Assembly: GCA_029204225.1 (NCBI GenBank)
Contig: CM055111.1
Coordinates: 4,596,433 to 4,660,432, forward strand
Length of the DNA stretch: 64,000 nt
Source of the DNA: Diphasiastrum complanatum
Lineage: Eukaryota > Streptophyta > Lycopodiopsida > Lycopodiales > Lycopodiaceae
Direction: 5' to 3'
In this document: piece by piece, positions 31,663 to 43,293 of the stretch
Position numbering within the stretch: the first letter of the stretch is position 1
Layout of the letters: each line of letters starts with the position of its first letter
The notes under the pieces: generated by a model
What the model saw: the letters and a program-made list of their open reading frames with translations, nothing else
Database searches by the model: none
Told to the model about the DNA's origin: nothing
Made by a program: the position numbers and the translations under genes

Positions 31663-34016
31663 ATGCATAGGCCGTCACATTGGGATAAGGTGCAACTTTT
31701 ACAGGATGAGGATGGTAGGTATGGGGGGACTGGTGCTAAGCGCTGGAAATGTCCGTTCTGCCAGTCTGATTACTCCAGCACACTCACCAGAGTGACGGCT
31801 CACCTTGTCGGTTCATCAGAGGGGGCCACAGTTGCCATACGAGGTTGCCTCATGGTTCCAGAGGCGGAGCGGCATCGTATGATTGAGACTTACTCAGGGT
31901 CAGGCACTGCAGTTCCTATAGCTCCCACACCTGTTGTTGCACCAATTGTTAGTCGGGGCCCCTCCTCTAGTCATGAGCCACCAGTTGCTCCCGCGGGCAT
32001 TCTTGAGAGGATGAGGCAGGCAGGTGCTGCTGCATTTGCTTCCACTAGCCGACCATCCACATCTACGACACCTCCTATCATATCCACCACACCTCCCACC
32101 AGATCGGGGCATCCTAAGAGACCTTCCACTTCTGCTACACCTGATAGACCTTTCACATCTTCCTGCAGTTGACAGGCCTAGCACATCAGGGCCACCTCCA
32201 GCCATGCCCTCATCTATTGGTAGTGTCCCACTTTCGTCAAACGCAAAGCCTTTTGCCGATGACCGAGCACCACCCCGAGCACTTCGTCCATCTCGAGGCA
32301 GATCCACCTCACACTCCACCCTACCTCAGGGCACCATTCGTCAGTCCTTTCGACAGGACAATGATGAGGTAGCTGAAAGGGCATTGGCAGACATGTTCTA
32401 TGGCCTGAACCTACCATTTGCTATAGCGGATACCCACCTATTTAGAGATGTCGTTGCTGTTGTAGCTGCATGCACCCCTACCTTTAGGCCCCCGACCACT
32501 AAGGCCCTTCGCACCACACACCTTAGGGCAGCATACGACCATGTTGATACACAGTTGCAGCAGCTTAGGTCAGGCTGGGAAGTTTTTGGTTGCTCCATCA
32601 TGGCATATGGATGGACTAACATGCGGAGTAGGTCAATCGTCAACATCTTGATTTCCAGTTGCCAGGGCACCATGTTCTGAAAGGCAGTTGACTCCTCTCG
32701 TGGGGGTGCCATCCAAGACGCTTGCTATATATTTGAGCAGATTGATGGAGCCATACAGCATGTTGGCCCCACTCATGTGGTGTAGGTTGTCAAAGACAAT
32801 GCATCGAACTACTTTGAGATGGAGAGGATTTTGACAGCTACTTACCCCCACATTGTATGGACGCCTTGTGCAGCCCACTCCATTGACTTGATGTTCAAGA
32901 AGATTTTGCGTCTAGATTGGGTCACTGCAATCACATCTAGAGCCATGACTGTAGTGAACTTTGTCAGACGGAAGCATCGAGCCTTGGCCATGTTTCGCAT
33001 GCACAGTAGATTGGACCTGCGGAAGCCTGTTTCTACCAGATTTGGATACCATGTGTTGGTGCTTGAGCGCTTGCTCAAGTGTCGAGAGCCACTAGGCAGG
33101 ATGGCCACATCTATGGATTTCATTGCTTTGGGACCAGAGCCAAGGACCAGATGGCGTGGCCTTCATTGCTACAGCTTTTGCCACAGACTTCTGGCGTGAT
33201 GTGAAACAGCTCGTCATTGCTTTGAGACCCATGTATGTGGTTCTTCGGCTGGTGGATCGAGAGGGCAATACCATGGGGCTGTTGTACGAGTTCATGGACC
33301 CCATCGGCGAGGCTTTGCAGCGGCCACTTCTTCCACAGGCCAAGTATGGATGTCACTTCAATTCAACATTATATTCAAGCATTTTCATTTCATTGTATGA
33401 CCTCATGGCTCTTGGTGATCGTTTATGGTTTATTACTTGCACGTTTTTTGCTTGTAGGATGGCGCGGCTCAAATCCATATGGCTACGGCGATGGAATAAG
33501 TTCCATCGAACCATTCACGCAGTGGCTCACCTACTACACCCATTGTGGCAGTCACCTAGCCAGCTATAGGACGAGGAGCTATCAGGTGATTGGGACAAAT
33601 ATGTGTCGCAGATCTACACAGGATAGGGGCAGCGATGGTCATCATTGTCTTCTCTTCAGTCGTAGGTGGTGTTTTCGATAAATGTTCTTACTTGCTTGTA
33701 TTGTGCATATTGTTTCTAGGATTGCTCCGCATCGGCATGTGAGAGAAACTGGAGCACCTAGGCACTTGTTCACACGAAAAAGCGCAACAGGCTGTCAGTG
33801 GAGCAGTGCGAGAGGTTGGTGTTTTGCAACACCAACGGCAAGTTACTTCGTCGCATTGGAGGGAGTTCTCCTTCCATCTTGGAGGTGAACCCAGATCATT
33901 ATATGATGTTTCCTGAGGATGGGACTGAGCCTGTTGCACCGAAGGAGGATATCATGGCCCAGATTTACGAGGATATCCAGGGCGAGGCGGTCCAGCACAG
34001 ACGAGTTACTAGATAG
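31663..34016 (+). pseudogene. hAT transposase, interrupted
   Basis: In order, it starts with a BED finger (KRWKCPFCQSDYSSTLTRVT then AHLV) and a Pro/Ser/Thr linker. The DUF659-like/catalytic part has ADMFYGLNLPFAIADTHLFR, VVKDNASNYFEMERI and TPCAAHSIDLMFKKI, followed by LRKPVSTRFGYHVLVLERLL. The dimerisation end has SACERNWST, LVHTKKRNRLSVEQCERLVF and CNTNGKLLRR. There are frame changes near 32165 and 33125 and stops at 32678 and 32787. Two gaps (33345-33458 and about 33685-33723) have splice-like borders and may be introns. An autonomous copy elsewhere is likely; this one is not. Confidence 0.88.
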
Positions 34017-34082
34017 GCCCCCAACAGCACAGTTGCAGCCGACCATGATGCTCTCGACGACACACCCCTGACAGAGTCTACT

Positions 34083-34505
34083 ATGCCTACTCAGGTAATG
34101 AAAATGTTTGGTTCAAGTTGTAATTACAAATCAAGTTCTTGTTTTGCTTATGTGTTTTCTGAATGTGTTGGCTTTGTGGATGTACTGACATTGAGTCCTC
34201 GATGTGTAGGAGGATCAGCATGCGCGCACATATCGGAGGATGTAGACCATGGGCAGGAGGAGGCAGCAGCAGGCTTTGAGTTCACACACATTTCCCCTAC
34301 CCCTCCTAGGCCCCGGTATGTCGATCTAGATGCAGAGACCCAGGCAGAGCTAGATGACGAGACATTGGACTGCCTACTAGAGACCATGTTGAGCACGGAG
34401 GGATTTTTTGATGGCAGGTCCACTCGCAGTGTACGAGCTAGGGGAACTGGCAGATCTAGCAATAGGCCCAGCCTAGCCGATCTGTATGTGCGGTTTGATC
34501 AGTAG
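34083..34505 (+). pseudogene. C-terminal acidic region of the hAT element, or its second ORF
   Basis: This is a 140-codon open frame following the dimerisation domain, with an acidic part (DVDHGQEEAAAGFEFTHISP then DLDAETQAELDDETLDCLLE) and an Arg/Ser tail. It may be the last transposase exon, since the sequence before about 34210 resembles an intron ending gtgtag. I recognise no separate domain. Confidence 0.45.
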
Positions 34506-35094
34506 CCAGGAGCATGTGCCCCCAGTACCTCTACCACCCCAGGGGCAGACCTCGAGGGTCAGGCGTTGGATCTAGCCAGGGCATGAGTCAATCTACTAGA
34601 GCTAGAGGCAGAGGCAGATCTGGGCGGCTTGTGGGCCCCCTCACCAGACATTATAGAGAGTCCCGTCTTAGCCTCAAATGACGTCTCACCAGAGGATTTA
34701 TTTTGATAGTACTATTTTATCATACATGACATGTTTCTTCTTGTATCGGATGTGCGGCGAACACATAACTATTCTATGGATGTTTTTTGCTTACATTTAT
34801 GGCTCTTCCCAACCAATAATTTATGGTAGTGGGTCAGATCGTATTTTAAATGCAAATTATTGAAGTAGGAAATCCACAGACAATTAACTACAATAATTTG
34901 AAGTAGGGAATGAACTAATAATTTGAAGTAGTTAATTTAAATTGTTGTTAATTGTCTGTTCATTAGTATATGTAGTTAATTTTTTGCTTTTCAGTTAAAT
35001 TTAATCCTTTGTAAAAAAAACATATTTTTTTTTTAAGGGCATCGTTCCGGAATGGAACGCGTTGCGTTCCGGAACGGGCAACTAAGACCCTGAC

Positions 35095-36001
35095 CATGGG
35101 GCCAAAAGAAAAATAGCAAGTCCACCATTCTTACATTTGGTATCACGATGTATGTAGAGAAATTATCGATATCATGAACAAGAAGCAGGCACTGTCCGAC
35201 AATCCAAACATTAATACTGATTTTGCTTAGTTCGCTTCAGAGCTAATAATTCTAAAATTGACTCGAATCTTGGGATACTTTGTCCATATTGAGGTAGTTT
35301 TTCTTGGATTGGGCCAGGGAGCATTCAAAAGGGAGGTTTATAGTTTAATAGTGTTATGATTTGTGCTATAGACTGGTTTGCACTTATTGTTTCTCTCTTG
35401 TTGTGCAATTTGCCCAGCAACTACGTTGTTTATTTAGGTTTTGAGTGAGCTAAAATGATGAAATGTAGATTTCCCTTTGATTTTTATGCGGAAGTCAGAA
35501 CTTCATGTAATTGGCTTTGCACTTTAGTGCTAGCCTTCATAATGATGGAGTTTGCCCTTCACATCTAGATAGGTGATAGTTAATGTGGATGCCTGTTTAT
35601 GCATGTGACCTGCACCTACTCTTGGGCGCTGATGATGCGCTGATGATGGGAGTGTGGGTTTTTTAACATTTAATCCATGCCAAAAACTTCATGAGTAGGC
35701 TTCATCAGGTTAAAGATTACACATCCTTTTCACTATCCTAGAAGTAACATCAATCTATAGGTTTTGTTCCAAGAGTAAGTGTACGACTTCTCAAGGTTCC
35801 AAACTAATATTTTGAAAAATATCACTAGAAAACTTGGTTTTTCAACTTGTTCTAGCTACCAACCACATTCATGGGCAAAATAAATAGTGGTTCCCCCTCA
35901 GAGATTTGATTAGTCAAATGAAACTTTCAAATAAAGCTTTTACAAGGGTTAGATTCTCTTGCAAAAAATGTTCTACCAAGAAAAGATTAGCTAGAAACAA
36001 G
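35095..36001. other. Intergenic DNA between two elements
   Basis: No coding or repeat signature is visible apart from low-complexity AT-rich sequence. Confidence 0.4.
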
Positions 36002-36340
36002 GTTGCAGTCCGCGTTCCGGAACACGATCCGGGATTTCCCATTAGGGTTTCCCGGAACGCAATTTTTTTTTTTTTTGTATAGTTGCCAATATGGGTATCA
36101 TGTGAAAGGATATCAAAAAAGCGATTGTTATGCAGATCTGTTGCTTGCTTTCAGATGGCTGTGGGCTACATTGATTAGAAATCTGGACATCAGTAGATGG
36201 TTTAAGAAAACTGGCTGCATTTTCATATGGTTTCAGAAATTTGGACTGTGTAGTTTGCCGACTGTTTTGGGTGCGAAACACCAAAGAGTGTGTTTTCACT
36301 CAGGGAGTTGGAAGGCCAAATCATGAAGAGGCCTTACCGT

Positions 36341-36440
36341 CGGGGCCGGGGTCTACCGGCAGCCCCCCGACCCCGCCGTTGGGGGGCATTGCCCCCAAAA
36401 CCCCCCACCGGGGGGCTACCGCCCCCCGAACCCCCTGTTT
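36341..36440. repeat. C-run/G-run palindromic block
   Basis: Runs of five to seven C or G alternate (for example ggggggcattgcccccaaaa and ccccccaccggggggctacc). The strand can fold on itself, and the minus strand has several closely spaced G-runs that could form a quadruplex. Confidence 0.75.
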
Positions 36441-36612
36441 CAGCTATTCCAAAAGAAGTATACAATTCCGCCAATCTAAGGAAGGCTCCTTCTAACTCTT
36501 TCTATCATTTTCTAACAGAAAACGGAATCAGTAGATCTGCAAACCATTGGCATCAGAACACCATTCAAAACTGCTTTAGTTAGTATTAAACTCAAAAAAA
36601 AAAAAAAAGGTT

Positions 36613-36712
36613 GGCCATTACTCCTTTTTCCACAAAAAAAAAAGAAAAAAAAAAAAATTTCGCCATTACTCCTTTTTCCACAAAAAAACGAAAAAAAAAA
36701 AAAATTTGCAAT
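36613..36712. repeat. Tandem duplication of an A-rich segment
   Basis: The segment gccattactcctttttccac followed by a long A-rich run occurs at about 36614 and again at about 36662, a period of about 48 bp. Confidence 0.85.
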
Positions 36713-36748
36713 CCGGGTCGCGGGCAGCGGATCGCGATCCGCTGCAAC

Positions 36749-37870
36749 ACAGGCTAGAAATTTTCTCCATAATGTTGTGAGATATATTACATAGGAAAGT
36801 AACTTCACGTGCAAGGAGACGTTAATCCAATTGTACGTCCAATAGCTAAAACAAGAAGTGCATGCCTTTTTTCCTAAATGTTGGGAGTTTTGCAAGTGTA
36901 TTGCAGAACCTTCTGCTGGCCGAAATAAAATAAATCATAAGGAGAGTCCATGAATCACCAGCCTTCTGTTCAATGCTTTCTCAAGATACAGAAACTCCCT
37001 CTTATAATCGGCACCTCAGTTCCAGTAGCTGCTAATGTCGACAAATTTGTCCTAGTGTCAGAAGTTGAGAATGAGAGGAATCAGATAAAAATTAGGAGCA
37101 AATGGAAGGAATTTCTAAGCGTAAATCCTTTTCCATGAGAAAAATCCTTCCTAAGAGCTCTTCCCAATGCATGCTTTTCCAAGTGCCTTCGTCTATCAAG
37201 TAGTCATACGTGTATGTGTGATGGTCTCTTTGCATGTCAGTCAGATTTCTCAATCAGATGGGAATGATTGTGCGCTGTATGAATACTTTGTGCACATGCT
37301 TCTCACGGTTCATCAATGAATTCTCAATTGTGCCACACGGCTGATATTCAATTCTGGCCGTCATAAGCATGGATGGCTTGTGAGCTTTAGTTTTTGGAAC
37401 CAAAAACTGAAGATGCCATTTGAAGCCTGTCCAAACTCCCAATCTCAAGAATTTTGACGAGCATCTTAAATGTGCATTTTATCCCACTCTCACTTCCTAA
37501 ATGGAGGTATTGGAACCAAACGTTTCCGGTGAATATCTATAAGCCTAATAAAACCTCCCTTGATGGCATTGCTTTGTCCCAGTCCCAACAGCCATCCTAC
37601 CAGTTTCTTGAACATTGGCCTTTCATACTTGGTGCTCAAATACGATTTTACTTGGTATCTACATGTTCACCACAATATTATGGGTACTTCACCGTGCGAG
37701 TCTTTTTTACTTATCACTTACAACTTGCATGCCTCTACAAGTGCTTATGATATATTTCATGTGATCTTGTTACACGCTGCTATTCAGGATGAAACTTCTC
37801 GCGATGCTCTCTTTCCTTGTGATCCAAAGCTCTTTCCTTTTTGACCAGCTGTTATTCTTCGGGTCACGCT
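36749..37870. other. Unassigned DNA left of the gypsy element
   Basis: No recognisable gene. Open stretches at about 36950-37138 (+) and 37254-37448 (-) have no identifiable domain. The last five bases are the gypsy target duplication ACGCT. Confidence 0.4.
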
Positions 37871-38267
37871 TGTTATGGCCATTGGCAAACACAGACTCGT
37901 TAGTCCCTAGGGGGTCCCAACAGGGTGACAGTCAGCCCCGTAGTACGGGATAGTAACTCTTAGGGACTAGGATCTAGTGGGCTTGGCCTATATTCATAGA
38001 GAGTGCCACTAAGCGGAGGGCACCCTTAGTTGCTTAGGGTGGGTCCCTTAAGTTAGGTAGGACCTGTGTGCCACATGTTCAGTATGTATGAGGGGCATCC
38101 ACATGCACAGTGGTAACTGTGCATGTGAGAGGAGTGCATGGCCTCTTGGAGGCTGGGCGCTGGTCCTATATGGTGGCCTGTGAATGTAGAGCCAAGTACA
38201 GGATAGTGGGTGGAGATCCAAAGTCACTCTTCATTCTTGGTTGTTTCTCTCTCCATAGCTCCTAATA
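37871..38267 (+). repeat. 5' LTR of the gypsy element
   Basis: This 397-bp LTR was paired with 42881-43288. The internal direct words ctagggggtccc and cacatgcacagtggtaactg are conserved in both copies. It is followed by g and then the primer-binding site at 38269-38281. Confidence 0.95.
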
Positions 38268-38268
38268 G

Positions 38269-38281
38269 TGGTATCAGAGCC
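38269..38281 (+). promoter_or_regulatory. Primer-binding site (tRNA-Met type)
   Basis: The sequence tggtatcagagcc is complementary to the 3' end of initiator tRNA-Met, the usual primer of plant LTR retrotransposons. Confidence 0.92.
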
Positions 38282-39124
38282 ATCATGGATTCTGGCCTGG
38301 TGGATCAGCGCTTCTTCTCTCTTCCTTCAACGTTTTTTGGGGGCTGCCTCGAGCGCTACCTTCCTCCTCCTCCAGCGCTGCCTTTCTGATCTCCTTCCAG
38401 CGCTACTTTTTTCCTCCCTTAGCGCCAGTAGAAAGCGTATTTTTGGGTGCTGGTTTTTGGAAATACAAGAAGGTGGTGAGGGCTCAGACCTGCAGCATAG
38501 GTGCAAGGAAAAAAAAACATTCATCACAAGCAAGAATCAGAGTTTGAAACTCATTTGATTTTTTTGAGGGTGCCAGGACCTGATTTTTTTGAAGCTGATA
38601 GTTGGGTATCCATTCATGATCAGAATTGGATCAGATCTTGAGGATAGGATCTACATGCAACAGATTTCACCTTGGAATCTGTTGTACTTGTCAAGATTTT
38701 CACATTTCAAGTCAGATTTTTGGTTTTCTGGCCAGAATTGACCTTCTGGAGTTGAAGACGCTACAAATTCTAACGCTGGCAGGTTTTCCAGAAGTTGCAC
38801 TTGGACAAGCTAATATACAGTAGGGCGCTCTAGGAGGAACAAATCTCTCAGAGATTGGTGGCCAGAAACGGTATTGGCGATCATCGGAAGTTTGACCAAA
38901 ATTCCTGATTTTCCGAAAAAAAATCGAAAATTGTCAGATCAAATTTGCATGCTGTGACGGCCCAACCACCTGCATTTCCAAACCAGAGAAGCTTTCTCTC
39001 TTGCTTTTGTTTTGCATGTCAGTGCATGTTGTTATACACATCTTGCATGTGCTAGTAAATTGATTTTTTGAGCGTAATTAAACACTGTTGTCTCTGTTCT
39101 ATTGCACATGCTTGATTTATAGAC

Positions 39125-40268
39125 ATGACTCGTACTCCCGTAGACGAACTTGAAGATATAGTCATGTCTAGTCTGCCTCGTGGAACTTCTCCTCCTGTAG
39201 AAAAGAGCCAGTCAGTTCCTCTTTTACCGCCTACTCAAGAACCCTCTCAAAATCCCTCCTTGCATGACGACATGCAGGATGTGGACATGAATGAGGGGGA
39301 CGAAAATGAAGAAATACCATTAAACATTTGTGAGTTTAGGCAGTGGGTAGTAGAAACTTATGATCATCTTGAAAATTAGAAGAGTCTGTTGAGGAACAAG
39401 CCAATACCCAGCAAGAAACTAAAGCAAGGCTTTCCAGACTTTAAAGACTAGTACGTGATAATGTTCAAAGCCTTAATGCTTTAAAACAAGTTGTTTTAGT
39501 GCAGTACCGAGTGAATCCTGCTATCCACGGTAGTAGTTTCGGGAAAGTGGTTCAGAACCAAAGACTTGGGATAGTTTTCAGAATATGTTCAAGAAAAATT
39601 TCCTCCCTGAAAATGAAACCAATAGAAACTGGGAAGATTGGGAAACCTGTTGCATGGGAAACCATCCTCTCACCCAACATATCGCCAGTTATCGAGATGT
39701 TACCATGAAATTATCTGACTTAGATGATTATAATCAGGTAAGGGGATTCATTCGGGGTTTGCAAGCCGAGTACCAAAAGTATATTCGGCCTTTGAAGCCT
39801 AAAACATTGGAAACTGCTATCACACTAGCTCAGACTTATGATGACATAGTTCGCCCAAAAGGTAAAAGAGTAGTAGAAGACACCCGACCTGAGTCCTCCA
39901 AGCATGGAGAGAAGAGAAAAATTCCGACATCTAATTTTTCGCATAAAAAGAGGTATAGATTGTCGAGAAGTGACATAGAAAGGGCCAAGAGGGAGCACTT
40001 GTGCTTCATTTGTCTGGGAAAAGGTCATAATAAGAGTCAGTGTCCTAAAGTGCAACATAAAGGGAACACTGACGAAACTCCCGGTAAGAACCAAAATGGT
40101 CCTTTTAGAAAACCGGAGAAGAAGCAAGTTCACACTGTCCAAGTTTTGCCTTTGGGACAATCCCCCAAGGTAAAGTCTGTTCACGTGTCTCATATAAATG
40201 AGGCACATACCTGTTCAATTACTGCCAACATTTGGCAACCTACAGTCGGACCTCATACTATTTTCTGA
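39125..40268 (+). pseudogene. Gypsy gag
   Basis: It starts ATGACTCGTACTCCC with an acidic N-terminus (DDMQDVDMNEGDENEEIPLN). A stop at 39377 and a frameshift follow, then the capsid (NRNWEDWETCCMGNHPLTQH, DLDDYNQVRGFIRGLQAEYQ) and a complete CCHC knuckle CFICLGKGHNKSQC near 40010. It forms the capsid-like particle that packages element RNA. The breaks mean this copy cannot make full gag. Confidence 0.85.
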
Positions 40269-40279
40269 CTGTTAGAAAG

Positions 40280-40805
40280 TATTTATGGCCAAAAAGTTCA
40301 AATGATGGGGCAACCCACAACTTTCTAAACCATTCTTTGGTAAAGAAGTTGAAGTTAGAGCAAAAACCAAGCGATCATCTATACGTAGTTACACTTGCTG
40401 ATGGTCAGCGAAAAGATATTTATGATACTTTCGTTCCACAAGCTCCCATACAAATCCAAGACTATCAAGATACTCTAGACTTTCAAGTAATGAGCTTGAA
40501 CCTGGGCAGATGTAATACTTGGTCGTGAATGGTTGTTTATGTTAGAAACTACTAGTGGTCTTGTTCGTAGTTATGTTGATAACACTTTGGAGTTTGTTCA
40601 TAGAGGTCAGAAAGTTAAGTTGGTTGGAAATGCAAGTGTGTCGGCTTCGCCAGTTGTCTCTTCTGTGCAGTTGAAGCGGCTAGTGCGGAGACGAGAAATT
40701 GAAAAGGTATTTCTTTGCTTCCTTACTTCTGAAACTTTTCAAATAATTCAAGTTTATCTTTTCCGTATCCAAAGGAATGTCTTTCTTCTGTTGAGAGAAG
40801 TGAGA
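40280..40805 (+). pseudogene. Gypsy aspartic protease region
   Basis: The active-site segment reads NDGATHNFLNHSLVKKLKL where the family has DSGATHNF, so the catalytic Asp is replaced. The fold continues (DHLYVVTLADGQ) to a frameshift at about 40508, then the conserved LGREWLF-type end and the segment WLFMLETTSG and FVHRGQKVKL. Confidence 0.75.
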
Positions 40806-40810
40806 GAGAT

Positions 40811-41950
40811 GTGAGTTTGCAAACTATTTTAAATGATTTTAAAGACGTCTTTCCTAGCGATTTACCATCCGGGTTACCCCCGAGAAGAGAGGTAGATCAT
40901 CCCATAGAACTAATACCCGGGACTAAACCTATTAGTAAGCCTCCTTATAGGTTGAGCCATGCGGAACAGGTAGAGCGGCAACTGCAAGAATATTTAGCTA
41001 AAGGGTTTATACGCCCCAGTAAATCACCATGGGCTGCGCCCATTTTGTTGGTTAAGAAAAAAGATGGGTCCATGCGTATCTGCATACACTATAGGGCCTT
41101 AAATAAACTCACTATTAAGGATAGGTATCCTTTGCCCAAGATTGATGAGATCTTTGATCAACTCAAAGGGGCAAAGTATTTTACTAAGATCGATCTTAGG
41201 TATGGATATCATCATGTACGTATTAAAGAAGATGATGTTCCGTTAACGGCTCTTCGTTCACGAAATGGTCATTATGAGTTTTTGGTCCTTCCCTTTGGAT
41301 TAACCAATGCCCCAGCAACATTTATGAGGTTGATGAACAACGTGTTCAGACATCTCTTGGGCAAGTTCGTATTAATCTACCTTGATGATATCCTGGTCTT
41401 TAGTCGTACTAAAGAAGAGCACTTTGAACACTTACGCCAAGTGTTCCAGGTCCTATGAGAGAATTCCTTGTTTCAAAGGAATCAAAATGTGAATTCTTCA
41501 AGGAAGAGATTCACTACCTCGGACATATTGTCTCCGCTGATGATCAGGATGAATCCTGAAAAGGTAGCCGCAATTATGCGGTGGCCAGCAACAAACTTCG
41601 GTGGAAGAGCTGCAGATCTTCCTCGCATTGGCGGGATTTTACAGGAGGTTTATCCATCAGTATGCCCTCTTGACTGCTCTTTTGACAGATCTACTCAAGA
41701 GTAAGGGCAAATACTTTAGTTGGGGGCCTAAACAACAAGCGAGCTTTGAAAATCTAAAGGTTGCAACTGCTCATGTCTTAAGTTTAGTGGATCCAAATGA
41801 AGCATTCATAGTAGAGACAGATGCCAGTGATCAGGCAATCGGTGCTGTTCTTACTCAACACGACCGTCCAGTCGCATTTGAGAGTAAGAAACTGGATAAA
41901 CACCAGTTGAATTATTCCACTTACCAGGCTTTTTATAGAAAACATCTATA
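40811..41950 (+). pseudogene. Gypsy reverse transcriptase and RNase H (partial)
   Basis: RT is open for 215 codons: [71 protein letters not shown] and the active site YLDDILVF. A stop at 41456 and frame changes follow (the connection block HYLGHIVSADD is in another frame). RNase H starts VETDASDQAIGAVLTQHDRP and is cut at YQAF near 41935 by a deletion into integrase. Confidence 0.93.
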
Positions 41951-42450
41951 AGTTATATGGCCTTCCCGCCAATATAATTAGCGATCGCGATCCAAAGTTT
42001 ACAGGTAACTTTTGGAGGGCGTTGTTTAACAAGTTAGAGACTAAGTTGTCTATGAGCTCCACTGATCATCCCGAAACGGATGGTCAGGCGGAAACGGTCA
42101 ATCAGGTTCTAGAAGATATGCTACGAGCATATGTTAGTAAAAAGCAAACCAATTGGGAAGAGTATCTTCCGCTTTTGGAATTTGCTTATAATAGCACTAA
42201 ACACACCACTACAGGGTATAGTCCATTCATGCTAATGTATGGATTTCAGCCTAGAGCCCCCATGGCCGTAGGGCTTAGGAAGGAAAAAGTACAGAGTGTT
42301 AGACTGTTTCTTGAGGATATGGAAACTATGATCAAGATAGCTAAAGCTAATGTGAAGCAAGCGCAAGCGCGAGCTAAGCATTTTGCGGATAAAACCCGTA
42401 GGGATGTGACCTTTCAAGAAGGCGATCGGGTGTTTCTGAAAGTTCCTTAA
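41936..42450 (+). pseudogene. Gypsy integrase, C-terminal half
   Basis: It begins mid-domain with KLYGLPANIISDRDPKFTGN (second catalytic Asp region), then STDHPETDGQAETVNQVLED (catalytic Glu) and ISFAYN-type LLEFAYNSTKHTTTGYSPF. The zinc-binding HHCC part and the first catalytic Asp are deleted. It ends in a stop after GDRVFLKVP. Confidence 0.92.
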
Positions 42451-42870
42451 GACTCTACCACTCTAAGCACAGGCAAGTGTCCTAAGTTGTCCCCAGGGTA
42501 TTGTGGTCCCTTCACAATACTCAAGAGAATTGGAAGTTCTGCTTACCAGCTGGCTTTGCCAGAATCCGCAAAGGTACATCCGGTCTTTCATGTCAGTCGA
42601 CTGAAGCGGGTGTTGCGAGAAGGAGACAACATTGTCCCAGAACAAACCCTAATAGCCTTTGAGGAACCTAATTCCTTGCCACATGAACCAAAGGAAATTC
42701 TGAATATCCGAAACCGCAAGACTCATCATGCGGTCTTTCGAGAAGTTTTAGTTAAGTGGAAGGATGGGTCCCAAGAAGAAGCAACCTGGGAGTCTGTAAG
42801 CAAGCTTCGCAAGAGGTATCCTGATTTCGTCCTTGAAGATATCGCTTTCGAGGACGAAAGCTCCTTTTAG
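42451..42870 (+). pseudogene. Gypsy integrase tail with chromodomain
   Basis: After one stop the frame continues: SPGYCGPFTILKRIGSSAYQ, VHPVFHVSRLKRVL (the GPF/VHPVFHVS integrase tail). Then comes a chromodomain-like segment with PKEILNIRNRK, EVLVKWKDGSQEEATWES. The VKW...TWE pattern is the chromovirus chromodomain, which in this family directs insertion toward particular chromatin. Confidence 0.9.
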
Positions 42871-42880
42871 GGGGAGGAGA

Positions 42881-43288
42881 TGTTATGGCCATTGGCAAAC
42901 ATAGGGATACATGTGATTCGTTAGTCCCTAGGGGGTCCCGGCGGGGTGACACTCAGCCCCGTAGTACAGGATAGTAACTCTTAGGGACTAGGATCTAGTG
43001 GGCTTGGTCTATATTCATAGGGAGTGCCACTAAGTGGAGGGCACCCTTAGTTGCTAAGGGTGGGTCCCTAAAGTTAGGTAGGACCTGTGTGCCACATGTT
43101 CAGTATGCATGAGGGGCATCCACATGCACAGTGGTAACTGTGCATGTGAGAGGAGTGCATGGCCTCTTGGAGGCTGGGCGCTGGTCCTATATGGTGGCCT
43201 GTGAATGTAGAGCCAAGTACAGGATAGTGGGTGGAGATCCAGAGTCACTCTTCATTCTTGGTTGTTTCTCTCTCCATAGCTCCTAATA
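42881..43288 (+). repeat. 3' LTR of the gypsy element
   Basis: It spans 408 bp and contains a short insertion near position 25 relative to the 5' LTR (agggatacatgtga). It is followed by the target duplication ACGCT. Confidence 0.95.
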
Positions 43289-43293
43289 ACGCT

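Larger units (their letters stand above)
30992..35086 (+). mobile_element. hAT transposon, 4.1 kb, with TIRs and 8-bp target duplication
   Basis: Identical 8-bp copies of ACCCTGAC flank the element (30984-30991 and 35087-35094). Its ends are inverse to each other: cttagaagcccgttccg on the left, and the complement of cggaacgggcaactaag on the right. That is 15 of 17 matching. Both subterminal regions are packed with GTTCCG/CGGAAC words, including a hairpin gttccgacc...ggtcggaac on the left. An 8-bp duplication with short TIRs is diagnostic of hAT elements and agrees with the transposase inside. Confidence 0.93.
36002..36748. mobile_element. Candidate non-autonomous element with hAT-like end motifs
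   Basis: The left end (gttgcagtccgcgttccgga) and the right end (gatcgcgatccgctgcaac) share an inverted GTTGCAG. The left end contains GCGTTCCGGAAC, also present in the hAT right end at 35.06 kb, plus an inner copy in the opposite direction (tttcccggaacgcaa). The inside holds a strikingly C-rich/G-rich block at 36341-36440 and duplicated A-rich tracts, and no protein. I could not find a convincing target duplication, so the exact limits are uncertain. Confidence 0.4.
37871..43288 (+). mobile_element. Ty3/gypsy chromovirus-type retrotransposon, both LTRs
   Basis: It spans 5418 bp between copies of ACGCT (37866-37870 and 43289-43293). Both LTRs start TGTTATGGCC and end CTCCTAATA. A primer-binding site, tggtatcagagcc, lies one base after the 5' LTR, and a purine tract, agggggaggaga, comes just before the 3' LTR. 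Internal order is gag, protease, RT, RNase H, integrase and chromodomain, the Ty3/gypsy order. By eye the LTRs differ at about a dozen positions plus one indel near the start, about 3%, so it is fairly young. RNase H end and the first half of integrase are deleted and several frames are broken. Confidence 0.95.

Noticed and set aside
36241-36583. Proline-rich protein ORFs
   Set aside because: They are created by the C-run block in two frames at once.
37454-37844. ORFs left of the gypsy element as a host gene
   Set aside because: Low-complexity hydrophobic peptides in two overlapping frames, no known domain, no splice evidence.
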